Below are positions 38,701 to 47,241 of a stretch of 64,000 nucleotides of DNA, in pieces (position 1 is the stretch's first letter; each line of letters begins with the position of its first letter). The notes under the pieces are model-generated. The model was not told the origin of the DNA. It did not search any database and was given only the letters and a program-made list of their open reading frames with translations. This DNA comes from CAYNUJ01 sp964573255 (GTDB lineage: Bacteria; Bacteroidota; Ignavibacteria; Ignavibacteriales; Melioribacteraceae). The DNA lies in assembly GCA_964573255.1 (NCBI GenBank), contig CAZNJB010000004.1:1-64000 (forward strand), written 5' to 3'. Made by a program: the position numbers and the translations under genes.

Positions 38701-38873
38701 CCGGTTTTGAGTTAAGATTAAAAATGATTTCTTTTTATATTTTTCCAACAAGTTTATTCTTTAATGCTTCTTACTCCTTCGATAAAGTAAGAAGAAAAAC
38801 TTTAGGTTCATTTGCTACTTACGGAAAAGAATGGAGACTTTACGGCGGTATTTTATTTGATTTTAATTTTTAA
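35796..38873 (+). CDS. Three-part protein: zinc peptidase-like, TolB-type beta-propeller and outer-membrane barrel
   Basis: A 1025-residue envelope protein. After the signal (KKIIISLLLIASVTSAQ) a peptidase-MA-like domain holds H123-E-F-T-H127 (VISHEFTHMVQ) and a third ligand E183 in PAWFAEGTAQY. Residues ~310-590 carry PD40/TolB-type propeller repeats (YPTLSPDGSKLYYIS, NPSLSPDGKTIVF, YNPKFSENGKYIIF). The last ~380 residues look like a surface-antigen/BamA-type barrel ending GGILFDFNF. The metal site is intact. The first ATG (35796) overlaps the upstream stop as TAATG; MKK at 35808 gives a more standard signal. A periplasm/outer-membrane protease linked to secretion is a fair guess. Confidence 0.82.
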   Translation: MKISMKKIIISLLLIASVTSAQWDRFHPEYKWFTIKGKHVYVHFHEGAERTAKTVAKIADEVWEPITNLYQYEPETVHFVIKDIDDYANGATYFFDNKIEIWASSLDFDLRGAHNWLRNVISHEFTHMVQIQSSIKTTRKIPAIYLQFLNYEDKRRDDILYGFPNFIASYPVAMINVPAWFAEGTAQYMRKEFDYDKWDTHRDMILRSYALDGNMLSWNEMGVFSKTSLGNESVYNSGFALTRYIAQKYGEDKLRKISKALGKLTNFTIDAAFEDVLGKSGNEIYDEWSSLLKKDYFERTALVRENLIQGKMIAKEGFGNFYPTLSPDGSKLYYISNKTADYFGLSSLYQLDLATKKEKSIVDNVRSTVSLTPDGKKIIYSKLSEENENWINIHDIYIYDLDSEEETRLTYGLRANNPSLSPDGKTIVFLYQKDGTTNVGTVDIEGKNFKRLTFFENGEQVYNPKFSENGKYIIFDYSYHHGRDIAKVDVDGSNFEFILKTEHDERNSVEHNGKLYYACDETGIFNIYSKDLKSGSVKRLTNVLGGAFMPAVDTSGNIYYAGYTSKGYKIFKIDEEEQLKVNPDKKYIVKENPPLAVDKPNGDLTKETIDRLKNFDDYNIEDYKEEKYRGIFTGMSFFPFIRYDNYITANKGLDKIKPGVYFTSSDMLNRYTLFGGGSINKKFERDLFLNFEYRERVPLLYAFGLKPKLSLELYSVSRKTDVDIVFDSTLAGYTVPTDVTYNLFEVDLAAKHKIFSEGNELEFRFTWSRYSATIGSFIFPNTTQLYPSSSDAYFIGRNLRLTYTYNSLAPTKDMDINPVGRKVVIRYDYEFNKYNPNSEYEVKDGILVPVYNNFNFHRLEFNWKEYLEVFKDHTLTAQFRAGTIFGPPVPDFFDFYLGGLVGMKSYPFYAISGNEVGWVNITYRMPVFKHIDSRLGHLYFDKLYFSVYGDYGNAWTGGEPNFSDFKKGAGFELRLKMISFYIFPTSLFFNASYSFDKVRRKTLGSFATYGKEWRLYGGILFDFNF

Positions 38874-38883
38874 CGGTGGTTAA

Positions 38884-39744
38884 ATGAAGAAACTCAGCAT
38901 TATTATTTTATTGTTCAATTCTCTTATTTTTGGTCAGGAAAATAACCTTAGCGGTTTGTTATCCATTGATAATCATATTGCTTTTGAAGAGACTTATTCA
39001 AGCGAGGAGACAAACTCAGATATTCTTTCAAAAGAGAGATCAGTATGGTTAGCGGCAGGGTTATCGGCTTTAATGCCCGGTGCCGGTCAGTTGTATAATA
39101 AATCTTATCTGAAATCTGCATTGTTCGTTGCTGCCGAAGCTGCTGCAATAACAGTGGGATTGATTTACGATAAGAAGGGAGACGATCAAACTGCGGTTTT
39201 CGAAAACTTTGCACTCGAACATTGGTCTGTTGCGCGGTACGCTTTGTGGACAATTACAAATTTATCTAGCTTGAATCCGAATTTGCAACCGGATAATTAT
39301 GCAAATTTATTTTTAGATCCAAATAAAACCCAAGTAAATTGGGATGTTCTCAATCGTTTGGAAGAAGATATAGGCGGTTATTATTCTCATAGATTGGCTC
39401 CTTTCAGAGATCAGCAATATTTTGAAATGATTGGTAAGTATCAACAATTTAATCCCGGTTGGGATGATTTTGGCGATGAGCATACTCCTTATACGTACGG
39501 TGATCCATTAACAGAAAGATATCTCTTTTATTCCGGTTTACGCGGAAAAGCTAATGAATTTTACGATATTGCAGGAACAGCAGTAATTCTTGTTATAGTT
39601 AATCATGTTCTTAGTGTGATAGATGCCGCTTGGACTACAGCGTCGTATAACAAATCTCTTGAAACTAATGTATCTTTGCATAAGCAGAATATTGGTTATT
39701 TTACGCATTATTATCCAGAAATTAATTTTAAGTTGAATTTTTAA
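38884..39744 (+). CDS. DUF5683-like membrane-associated protein
   Basis: A 286-residue protein with a signal peptide (MKKLSIIILLFNSLIFGQ), a linker, then LAAGLSALMPGAGQLYNKSY, the hallmark of DUF5683-type proteins, followed by hydrophobic segments (ALFVAAEAAAITVGLIY; AVILVIVNHVLSVIDAAW). The function of the family is unknown. Ten bases after the previous gene and two before der, so it is part of the same operon. Confidence 0.75.
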   Translation: MKKLSIIILLFNSLIFGQENNLSGLLSIDNHIAFEETYSSEETNSDILSKERSVWLAAGLSALMPGAGQLYNKSYLKSALFVAAEAAAITVGLIYDKKGDDQTAVFENFALEHWSVARYALWTITNLSSLNPNLQPDNYANLFLDPNKTQVNWDVLNRLEEDIGGYYSHRLAPFRDQQYFEMIGKYQQFNPGWDDFGDEHTPYTYGDPLTERYLFYSGLRGKANEFYDIAGTAVILVIVNHVLSVIDAAWTTASYNKSLETNVSLHKQNIGYFTHYYPEINFKLNF

Positions 39745-39746
39745 TT

Positions 39747-41060
39747 ATGAAGTTACCCTTAGTTTGTATAGTTGGCAGACCCAACGTTGGTAAATCTACT
39801 TTGTTTAATAGATTAACCAGATCGAAATCATCTATCGTAGATGATTATAGCGGTGTTACACGCGACCGTCTTTACGGTGAAACAGAATGGAATAATAGAA
39901 AATTTCAGGTTATTGATACCGGCGGTTACGTCCCAAATTCAGAAGAGTTATTCGATTCTGCAATACGTAATCAAATTGAAATGGCAGTCAGTGAATCGGA
40001 TGCAATCCTTTTTATGGTTGATGGCAGAACAGGTGTTTCTCCTATTGACGAAGAAGTTGCCAGAAAATTGCATGAAGCCGAAAAACCAGTTTTTGTTTTG
40101 GTGAATAAAACAGATAATACGGAGATGGGATTAGCTGCTTCCGAATTTTATTCGCTTGGTATTGAAAGGGTTTACGATATTTCCGCTTTGAACGGTAGGA
40201 ATCTCGGAGATTTTCTGGACGAATTGATCTCGGTTCTTCCAACAGGAGAAACTGAAGAGGTAATTGATGACCGTTTGAGAATAGCCATTGTTGGTAAACC
40301 GAATGTGGGTAAATCCTCGCTAACCAATGCGCTTTTGGGGTACGATAGAAGTATTGTGACGGATATTCCGGGTACTACTCGTGATAGTATCGATTCGGTT
40401 TTGAAATATTACGGTGAAGAAATAATTTTGGTTGATACTGCAGGATTGAGAAAAAAGAAAAAAGTAAGAGAAAATATTGAATTCTATTCTACTGTGAGAA
40501 CTTTAAGAGCACTAGCAGATTCTGATGTCGCCATTATTATGATTGATGCTCAAACCGGCGTTGAAAAGCAAGATATGAAAATAATTGACGAAGCAATCCG
40601 CAGAAGGAAGGGAATGATTCTTGCTATTAATAAATGGGATAAAATTGAGAAAGATTCGAATACGGCTCACAAATATGAGCTGGAAGTAAGGGATAAATTA
40701 AGTCAACTCGATTATGTCCCTATCATTTTTATTTCGGCGCTTACTAAACAGAGAATATTTAAATTGATTGATTTGGCGAAAGAAGTTCAAGCGGAAAGAA
40801 GTAAAAAAATAGAAACTTCAACTTTGAATGATGTTCTTCTACCCGAGTTTCAAAGGGTAACACCTTCTGCAACTCCTACAGGGAAAGAAGTAAAAATCAA
40901 ATACATTACGCAAGTGGGTGAAAAGTATCCGATATTCTTAATGTTTGCGAATAATTCAAAATACATTCCCGATTCATATAAACGCTTTGCTGAAAAAACT
41001 ATTCGGAATCATTTCGGATTTCAGGGCGTTCCGATGACCATCAGTTTTAGGGACAAGTAA
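39747..41060 (+). CDS. der: Ribosome-assembly GTPase Der (EngA)
   Basis: A 437-residue double-GTPase essential for 50S subunit assembly. Domain 1 has GRPNVGKST, DTGGY and NKTD. Domain 2 has GKPNVGKSS, DTAGLRKKKKV and NKWD. The KH-like RNA-binding C-terminal domain runs ~350-437 (VKIKYITQVG, GVPMTISFR). Both GTPase sites look complete. It starts 2 bases after the envelope gene before it, so a core translation gene is cotranscribed with the type IX secretion genes. Confidence 0.98.
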   Translation: MKLPLVCIVGRPNVGKSTLFNRLTRSKSSIVDDYSGVTRDRLYGETEWNNRKFQVIDTGGYVPNSEELFDSAIRNQIEMAVSESDAILFMVDGRTGVSPIDEEVARKLHEAEKPVFVLVNKTDNTEMGLAASEFYSLGIERVYDISALNGRNLGDFLDELISVLPTGETEEVIDDRLRIAIVGKPNVGKSSLTNALLGYDRSIVTDIPGTTRDSIDSVLKYYGEEIILVDTAGLRKKKKVRENIEFYSTVRTLRALADSDVAIIMIDAQTGVEKQDMKIIDEAIRRRKGMILAINKWDKIEKDSNTAHKYELEVRDKLSQLDYVPIIFISALTKQRIFKLIDLAKEVQAERSKKIETSTLNDVLLPEFQRVTPSATPTGKEVKIKYITQVGEKYPIFLMFANNSKYIPDSYKRFAEKTIRNHFGFQGVPMTISFRDK

Positions 41061-41236
41061 AATTTATTTTTCTTTCGTGAAATAATAGTTTCGTTCTGAT
41101 TGAGTTATACGTAAAGGAAATTAGTGTACGCTGGCAAGTGCACATTACCCTGGAAAAGTTTACTCTGCGTACATTATCTACCATACTCTGAATGTGTTTC
41201 AAATTCCTTATATTTGCATTAAAAATTGAATAGCCT

Positions 41237-42595
41237 TTGCTGAATAAGAGTAAAAATATAATCGTAATAGGCGGAAATGCTGCAGGTCCGGCCGCAGCAG
41301 CAAAAGCCAAGAGAGTAAATCCCGAAGCAAATGTAGAATTATACGAGGCTTCGAATTTTATCTCTACCGGTACTTGTGAACTCCCATATCTTTTATCCGG
41401 AGAAATTAAGGATTATTCTGAGATTGTATTTTTTGATGAAGAATCTTTCGAACGTGAGAAGGGTGTAAAAGTTTATACTAATCATTTAGTAGAGCAAATC
41501 GACAGGCAAAATAAAAGAATTTCAATCAAAAATTTAAAGAATAATGAATCGGTAATTAAAGAATATGACAAATTGATTTTAACTACCGGTTCTAAACCTA
41601 AAAAATTGCCGGGTCTGCCCTCAAATTTATCGAACGTATTTACATTAAAATCTATTCCCGATTTCTTAAAAATTCATGACTATTTAACTAACTTTAATGT
41701 TAAAACTGTCGGAATTATCGGTGCAGGTTACATCGGTTTAGAAGTAGCCGAGTCATTCAGCAATCTTGGGATGGAAGTATACATATGGGAATTGGAAAAT
41801 CTCCCGATGCCCGGTGCCGAAGAGGAAATAAGAGTTCTTATAAACGAAAGGTTAAAATCAAACGGCATAGGTTTTAGCGGTTCTGCAAAACTCCATTTCG
41901 GTTACGACGGCAATCAATTAAAATATGTAAAGAACGCCAGCGAATTGATTGATGTTGACTTGCTTTTAGTTTCAATAGGAGTATCGCCGAATGTAGATCT
42001 TGCAGTTAGCAGCGGATTGAAGATAGGGTCCAATGGCGGAATAATCGTTAACAATAAATTGCAAACTTCCGATTTGAATATTTATGCTGCTGGGGATAAT
42101 ATAGAGCTAAAAAATTCGGTGACAAATGAAAGTCAAATAATCCCGATTGCAACATTAGCTCATCAATTCGGTCACATTGCAGGAGAAAACGCAGCTGGAG
42201 GAAATTCTTTTATAAATCCAGTTGTTAGAAATATAGCCGTTAAAATCTTTGAGGATGTTTATACTTCTGTGGGACTAACTACCGGCGAAGCCAAAAGGCA
42301 GAATCGGGCTTTTGCAGAAGTGATTGCATTCGCTAAAAATATTGTGCACGTAATGCCCGGTAGTAGAAAGAATTTCGGCAAACTCATTTTTGAAAGACGT
42401 ACTGGAAGAATTTTAGGCGCTTCATTTTTAGGCGGAAACGAAGTGACCGGTTTTGCCGATTTTATAAGCGGTATGATTACAATGAAGGCAACGGTAGAAG
42501 ATTTAACAAAAATAAATTTTAATTACACTCCACCTGCTTCACCGTTCATTAATTTATTATCAGTTTTAGCAAGAAAAGCATTGAGGAAATTATGA
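41237..42595 (+). CDS. FAD-dependent pyridine-nucleotide disulfide oxidoreductase (CoA-disulfide reductase/NADH oxidase type)
   Basis: A 452-residue flavoprotein. FAD site IVIGGNAAGPAAAAKAKRV; single active Cys in STGTCELPYLLSG, matching the FANCGLPY Cys of CoA-disulfide reductases; NAD site TVGIIGAGYIGLEVAESF; FAD-binding IYAAGDNIE; the dimerisation domain closes the protein. It probably reduces a low-molecular-weight disulfide or persulfide, or O2. TTG 41237 is the only start available: a TAG lies two codons upstream and no ATG or GTG is near. Its stop overlaps upp by 4 bases. Confidence 0.88.
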   Translation: MLNKSKNIIVIGGNAAGPAAAAKAKRVNPEANVELYEASNFISTGTCELPYLLSGEIKDYSEIVFFDEESFEREKGVKVYTNHLVEQIDRQNKRISIKNLKNNESVIKEYDKLILTTGSKPKKLPGLPSNLSNVFTLKSIPDFLKIHDYLTNFNVKTVGIIGAGYIGLEVAESFSNLGMEVYIWELENLPMPGAEEEIRVLINERLKSNGIGFSGSAKLHFGYDGNQLKYVKNASELIDVDLLLVSIGVSPNVDLAVSSGLKIGSNGGIIVNNKLQTSDLNIYAAGDNIELKNSVTNESQIIPIATLAHQFGHIAGENAAGGNSFINPVVRNIAVKIFEDVYTSVGLTTGEAKRQNRAFAEVIAFAKNIVHVMPGSRKNFGKLIFERRTGRILGASFLGGNEVTGFADFISGMITMKATVEDLTKINFNYTPPASPFINLLSVLARKALRKL

Positions 42596-43218
42596 AAAAT
42601 TTAACTATAGTGGATAATCCACTGGTAAAAAGAGATATCACATATTTGCGAGATAAAAATACGAAAGAATATCAGTTTCGCTTGGCCCTTAGAAGAATTG
42701 CTTATTCACTAGCTATCGAAATAAGCAATAATTTTAAATTGAACGAGATTAAGGTTGAAAGTCCGCTTGAAGTAACGACCGGATATAAATTAGCTCAGCA
42801 AATTGTGTTGGTTCCGGTTTTAAGAGCTGGATTGAGTTTTGTGAATTCTTTTGTTGAAATGATTCCGAATGCAAGGGTTGGGCACATAGGATTGAAGAGA
42901 GATGAAAAAACATTGCAGCCGATAGAGTATTATTATAAAACTCCTTCTCATTTGAATGTATCCAAAGTAATTATACTTGATCCCATGCTGGCAACCGGTG
43001 GAAGCGCCTCTGCCGCAGTTTCCTTTTTGAAAGAAAGAGGCGCAAATGACATCGTATTTGCAGGATTGATAGCCGCTCCGGAAGGAGTAAAGAAACTTAA
43101 CAGTGATCATCCTGATGTGCCTATTTTTATTGCTTCGTTGGATAGAGAATTAAACGAAAAGGGATATATCCTTCCCGGTTTGGGAGATGCAGGGGACAGA
43201 ACATTTGGTACGCTATAA
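42592..43218 (+). CDS. upp: Uracil phosphoribosyltransferase
   Basis: A 208-residue pyrimidine-salvage enzyme making UMP from uracil and PRPP. PRPP-binding loop VIILDPMLATGGSASAAV; uracil site near the C terminus YILPGLGDAGDRTFGT; the family start VVDNPLVKRDITYLRDK appears here as IVDNPLVKRDITYLRDK. Full length, translationally coupled to the preceding flavoprotein (ATG within its end). Confidence 0.97.
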   Translation: MKNLTIVDNPLVKRDITYLRDKNTKEYQFRLALRRIAYSLAIEISNNFKLNEIKVESPLEVTTGYKLAQQIVLVPVLRAGLSFVNSFVEMIPNARVGHIGLKRDEKTLQPIEYYYKTPSHLNVSKVIILDPMLATGGSASAAVSFLKERGANDIVFAGLIAAPEGVKKLNSDHPDVPIFIASLDRELNEKGYILPGLGDAGDRTFGTL

Positions 43219-44227
43219 ATTATTTTTATTTTTTATTATTTCAGTTGTAATACGAGGGCAAAATTATCCGGAACCAAATATCGATTACTTGGTTCGGGCA
43301 GGAATTTGGCACCTTGTAGTTAATGATTTTCCGGAAGCAGAGCGCCATTTCCAAATTTTGGAAAAATATTTTCCCGATAATCCGTTAACTCAGCTTTCTC
43401 TTGGCATGCTTTACATTGCTGAGGCTGCTGATAAAGGTGAAGAATTTGATTATGCACTTTTAAATCCATTGCTGGATAAAGCTGGAGAGAATGCTGAAAG
43501 ATTGCTTACAAAAGAGCAATCCGCTTGGAATTATTTTTTAGCAGGAGCTTCATCCGGATTTACCACATATAATAATTATTTGTCGCAAAATTACTTCTCT
43601 CTAATATTCGATGGGATTTCGTCCATAAACAATTTTGAATCTTGTTTACAAAAAGACTCTTCATTTTATGCGGCGAATATAGGTATCGGTACTTATAAGT
43701 ATTGGAAGAGCGATGCTTTGAAATCCTACTCATGGATACCTTTAGTTGAAGACCAAAGAACTGAAGGAGTAGCTCAACTAAAAAAAGGATTGAAAAATTA
43801 TTCTTATCTTCAAAGTTTCGGAATGGAATCGTTAATCTGGATTTATCTTCACGAGAAAAAATATTCCGAAGCATACACATTAGCAAAGGAACAATTAGAA
43901 AAATATCCTAATTCACGTTTTTTCTTATGGGCATTAGCTCATGCTGCCAAGTTTATAAGCAAAGAGGAAGCGATAGAGAAATTCAATCTCATATTAAAAT
44001 TATATCAACAAGACTCGATAATAAACCAAGTAAAAGAGATAGAAATTCTTCATAAAACTGCTCTCCTATATGAACAGTTAGGGGAATTTAGTAAAGCACT
44101 GGATAATTGTGAAAGAGCGTTGAGCTTTACTAATCTTACTCAATATCAGAAGAATTTACTGGGAAATCGATTGGAAAAAGTGGAACAATTAAAGAAAAGA
44201 TTGGTCAAACTCTTGTTGAGAAAATAA
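43205..44227 (+). CDS. Secreted TPR-containing protein of unknown function
   Basis: About 340 residues. A signal-like segment (VRYKLFLFFIISVVIRGQ) is followed by TPR-like helices: HLVVNDFPEAERHFQILEKY near the start and LYEQLGEFSKALDNCERALS near the end. The frame is open from ATG 43187, inside upp; TTG 43205 has an AGGGGA at 43191-43196 with better spacing and gives a cleaner signal peptide, so I prefer it. Possible function: periplasmic scaffold. The overlap with upp (14 to 32 bases) shows cotranscription. Confidence 0.75.
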   Translation: MVRYKLFLFFIISVVIRGQNYPEPNIDYLVRAGIWHLVVNDFPEAERHFQILEKYFPDNPLTQLSLGMLYIAEAADKGEEFDYALLNPLLDKAGENAERLLTKEQSAWNYFLAGASSGFTTYNNYLSQNYFSLIFDGISSINNFESCLQKDSSFYAANIGIGTYKYWKSDALKSYSWIPLVEDQRTEGVAQLKKGLKNYSYLQSFGMESLIWIYLHEKKYSEAYTLAKEQLEKYPNSRFFLWALAHAAKFISKEEAIEKFNLILKLYQQDSIINQVKEIEILHKTALLYEQLGEFSKALDNCERALSFTNLTQYQKNLLGNRLEKVEQLKKRLVKLLLRK

Positions 44228-44268
44228 ATTCCCCTTGATTTTTATAATTTAATTGAACTTATTTCAAT

Positions 44269-46434
44269 ATGACAAATAAACAGGTAAATATTGCCCAAAT
44301 GTTGGATGACCTGCTGGAAACCTGCCGGCAGAATCTTAAAGTTGTCGATGAAGAACAGATAGTAAAAGCATTTAAGCTCAGTTCCGAAGCTCACAGCAAT
44401 CACTTTCGAGCTTCTGGCGAGCCTTATATTGTCCATCCTGTTGAAGTAGCTCATATAATAGCAAGAGAAATTCCTTTGGACGATGTTTCCGTTGTCGCAG
44501 CATTGTTACACGACGTAGTGGAAGATACTGATTACGGTTTGGAATTTATAAAAAAAGAGTTTGGGCAGACTGTTGCAGAAATAGTAGACGGCGTAACAAA
44601 AATTAGCGGAGTGTTTAGAGGCAGAGATATAACGCAAGCTGAAAATTACCGTAAAATGCTTCTCTCTATGGTGAAAGATATTCGGGTAATATTGGTAAAA
44701 TTTGCCGATCGTCTGCATAATATGCGTACAGTGGAATATATGCCCGAGGAAAAGCAACGCAGAATTGCCAAGGAAACTCTTGAAATATATGCACCTTTCG
44801 TTCATAGATTCGGTTTAGGTAGAGTAAAATGGGAATTGGAAGATCTTGCTTTCAAATACTTAAATAGACAAGCTTATGAGCAAATTGCTCAGCAAATAAA
44901 AGTAAAGAGGAAAGAGCGCGAGGAATATATAAATAAGTTTATAGGACCTGTTAAAGAGAAATTGGACAATATAGGAATGAAATATGAGATTACCGGTCGT
45001 CCTAAACATCTCTACAGTATATATCGGAAAATGATAAAACGAAATACCACGCTCGATCAGATTTATGATTTATTTGCGATTAGAATTATATTGCAAGAGG
45101 ATGATCCCCATCGCTGTTTTTATGTACTCGGTGTTGTAAACGAAATGTACAAACCTATTCCCGATAGATTTAAAGATTATATTTCTATTCCGAAGAAGAA
45201 CAATTATCAATCTCTTCATACAACAGTTGTTGGACCCGAAGGGCGATTGGTAGAGGTTCAAATTAGAACTCAAACTATGCACGAAATTGCCGAGAAGGGC
45301 GTTGCCGCTCATTGGCGCTACAAAGAAGGAAGCGTTGACAGAGATAAAGAAATTGAAGATTGGGTAAATTGGGTTAGAGATATTTTTGAAACAACATCGA
45401 AAGACGAAGCTACAAAAGAATTGCTTGATTCATTCAAACTGAATCTTTATCAAGATGAAATATATGTTTTTACGCCTAACGGAGATTTAATAAGGTTGCC
45501 TATAAATTCCACTCCGGTTGATTTTGCCTTTCAAATCCATACGAAAGTTGGATTTCATTGTATCGGAGCAAAGGTAAACGGCAAAATAGTTCCTCTTAAT
45601 ACCGTGCTCCATTCAGGGGATCAAGTCCAAATTTTGACATCTAAGAATCAGCATCCGAGTCCTAGTTGGCTGGAATTCATTCAAACTCATAAAGCCAAAG
45701 AGAATGTAAGAAAATATATTAATAAAGAAGAAGAGACTTTAGCCAATTTAGGAAAGGAAAAGTGGGAAAAGAAGATAAAAAAATTAAAATTATCTTTTTC
45801 TCAAGATGATGTGTTGAAATTAGCATTAAAATTAAAATTTGATAATTCCAAAGAGTTCTTCAAAGCGCTCGGGCGAGGACAATTGGATATTGATGAAATT
45901 CTGAATCCTCAAGCAGAAGAGCCTAAGGAGAAATTTAGCGAGCTTGAATTTGATAAATTCGCAAATACGGCACGATCAGCTGCCGGTGGCATAGTAGTAG
46001 AAGGGGAGCACAAGGGAATTGTATATAATTATGCAAAGTGCTGCAGTCCTATCCCCGGCGATCCGATTGTTGGGTTTATTACTGTCGGCGAAGGAATTAA
46101 AATTCACCGTAAAGATTGTAGCAACTTGTTAAATATGATAGAAAAAAACGAAGATCGTTTAATTCCTGTTAATTGGCCTTATGAAGAAGGAAAATTATTC
46201 GTTGCCGGAATAAAAGTAAGAGGTGAAGACAAGCCGGGAATTTTGAACGAAATCTCCAAATCGATTACAAATTATAAGGATACTAACATCAAATCGGTTA
46301 ATATCTTTTCACACGATTCAATTTTTGAAGGTTCCATTGCTGTTTACGTAAAGGATTTGAATCACCTTAATAGATTAATAGAAAGATTAAAGAATTCAAC
46401 CGGAATATTTACTGTAGAGAGGTTCCAACCTTAA
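44269..46434 (+). CDS. rel: (p)ppGpp synthetase/hydrolase, Rel/SpoT type
   Basis: A 721-residue stringent-response enzyme. HD hydrolase: HFRASGEPYIVHPVEVA, LLHDVVEDT and FADRLHNMRT, with metal ligands present. Synthetase: LFAIRIIL, RFKDYISIPKKNNYQSLHTT and EVQIRTQTMHEIAEKGVAAH. TGS domain: IYVFTPNGDLIRLPINSTPV. A zinc-finger-like helical region has CCSPIPGDPIVGF. The C-terminal ACT domain is VRGEDKPGILNEISKSI. Both catalytic halves appear intact, so it should make and break ppGpp. TAATG overlap with ruvX. Confidence 0.97.
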   Translation: MTNKQVNIAQMLDDLLETCRQNLKVVDEEQIVKAFKLSSEAHSNHFRASGEPYIVHPVEVAHIIAREIPLDDVSVVAALLHDVVEDTDYGLEFIKKEFGQTVAEIVDGVTKISGVFRGRDITQAENYRKMLLSMVKDIRVILVKFADRLHNMRTVEYMPEEKQRRIAKETLEIYAPFVHRFGLGRVKWELEDLAFKYLNRQAYEQIAQQIKVKRKEREEYINKFIGPVKEKLDNIGMKYEITGRPKHLYSIYRKMIKRNTTLDQIYDLFAIRIILQEDDPHRCFYVLGVVNEMYKPIPDRFKDYISIPKKNNYQSLHTTVVGPEGRLVEVQIRTQTMHEIAEKGVAAHWRYKEGSVDRDKEIEDWVNWVRDIFETTSKDEATKELLDSFKLNLYQDEIYVFTPNGDLIRLPINSTPVDFAFQIHTKVGFHCIGAKVNGKIVPLNTVLHSGDQVQILTSKNQHPSPSWLEFIQTHKAKENVRKYINKEEETLANLGKEKWEKKIKKLKLSFSQDDVLKLALKLKFDNSKEFFKALGRGQLDIDEILNPQAEEPKEKFSELEFDKFANTARSAAGGIVVEGEHKGIVYNYAKCCSPIPGDPIVGFITVGEGIKIHRKDCSNLLNMIEKNEDRLIPVNWPYEEGKLFVAGIKVRGEDKPGILNEISKSITNYKDTNIKSVNIFSHDSIFEGSIAVYVKDLNHLNRLIERLKNSTGIFTVERFQP

Positions 46435-46859
46435 TGGAAAAGAAAAGAATATTGGCAATTGATTATGGCGAGAGACGTATTGGAATTGCGGTGAGTGATC
46501 CTTTAAATATTTTCCCTATACCCTTAACAACTCTGGATAACGATGGCAAATTGTTTTCCAATCTTGTTAAAATTATCGAAGAGAAGAATATCGGAAAAAT
46601 TTTGCTTGGATACCCATTGAAAGAAAACGGTGAGAAATCCACTAGTACTGAAAAAGTTGAGAAATTTCGAGAAAGTTTGGAAAAGAAAGTTAATTTGGAG
46701 ATAGAATATATAGACGAGAGGTATTCGTCTTCCATTGCAAAGGAGCAAATTATTTCAACTGTGGTTTCAAAGAAGAAGAGAAGAGATAAGAAAGGTGTCG
46801 ATATGAGAGCGGCGGCAGTATTTTTGGGGGATTATCTCGAAAATTTCAATAAAACTTAA
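46434..46859 (+). CDS. ruvX: RuvX/YqgF family putative pre-16S rRNA nuclease
   Basis: A 141-residue RNase H-like protein: ILAIDYGERRIGIAVSDPL holds the first catalytic Asp, then KILLGYPLKENGEKS, YIDERYSS with the second acid and KGVDMRAAAVFLGDYL with the last. The family processes the 5' end of 16S rRNA. It starts on the last base of rel and probably ends that transcript; a promoter-like site for the shell genes follows. Confidence 0.95.
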   Translation: MEKKRILAIDYGERRIGIAVSDPLNIFPIPLTTLDNDGKLFSNLVKIIEEKNIGKILLGYPLKENGEKSTSTEKVEKFRESLEKKVNLEIEYIDERYSSSIAKEQIISTVVSKKKRRDKKGVDMRAAAVFLGDYLENFNKT

Positions 46860-46882
46860 ATGATAAAAATGTAAGAATTAAA

Positions 46883-46911
46883 TTGACATTCATATCTATA
46901 AAGATTATTTT
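46883..46911 (+). promoter_or_regulatory. Sigma-70-like promoter before the microcompartment shell genes
   Basis: TTGACA at 46883-46888, a 17-base spacer and TATTTT at 46906-46911, in the 87-base gap between ruvX and the first shell gene. The transcript would start near 46918, leaving room for the ribosome site GGGAG at 46935-46939. Confidence 0.45.
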
Positions 46912-46946
46912 CGAAAAGAATTTTCACTAATTTTGGGAGCAAATTT

Positions 46947-47228
46947 ATGACTTTAGACGCATTAGGAATGATTGAAACCAAAGGCTTGGTTGGGTCTATT
47001 GAAGCTGCTGATGCAATGGTAAAGGCAGCAAAAGTGGAACTCATCGGTAAAGAAACTATTGGCGGCGGATACGTAACTGTAATGGTTCGCGGCGACGTGG
47101 GAGCAGTTAAAGCTGCAACCGATGCTGGTGCTGCTGCAGCACAAAGAGTTGGTGAATTGGTTTCTGTTCATGTAATTCCGCGTCCTCATAGTGATGTAGA
47201 GTTGATTTTACCTAAGAGACAGAAATAA
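46947..47228 (+). CDS. Bacterial microcompartment hexamer shell protein (BMC-H, PduA-like)
   Basis: A 93-residue single-BMC-domain protein, close to PduA/CsoS1 in pattern: ALGMIETKGLVGSIEAADAM, VRGDVGAVKAATDAGAAAA and VHVIPRPHSDVE. Such proteins form hexamers that tile the facets of microcompartments, with a central pore from the ETIGGGY loop. Position 40, Ser in PduA, is Gly here (I38-G39-G40-G41). GGGAG at 46935-46939 precedes ATG. A second BMC gene starts 13 bases on. The window has no pentamer (BMC-P) gene, acyltransferase or signature aldehyde dehydrogenase, so the shell must rely on genes elsewhere. Confidence 0.97.
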   Translation: MTLDALGMIETKGLVGSIEAADAMVKAAKVELIGKETIGGGYVTVMVRGDVGAVKAATDAGAAAAQRVGELVSVHVIPRPHSDVELILPKRQK

Positions 47229-47241
47229 TTTCCCATAAAAT

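Noticed and set aside
41125..41178. 7-bp inverted repeat TGTACGC...GCGTACA before the flavoprotein gene
   Set aside because: Short arms with a long spacer in AT-rich DNA; not enough to call an operator.
41047..41310. 87-codon minus-strand frame across the der/flavoprotein gap
   Set aside because: It mirrors the ends of two well-supported plus-strand genes and has no protein motif.
46928..46935. Bacteroidota-type -7 element TAATTTTG before the first shell gene
   Set aside because: No matching -33 TTTG at the right distance, and it would start transcription after the ribosome site; the TTGACA/TATTTT pair upstream fits better.
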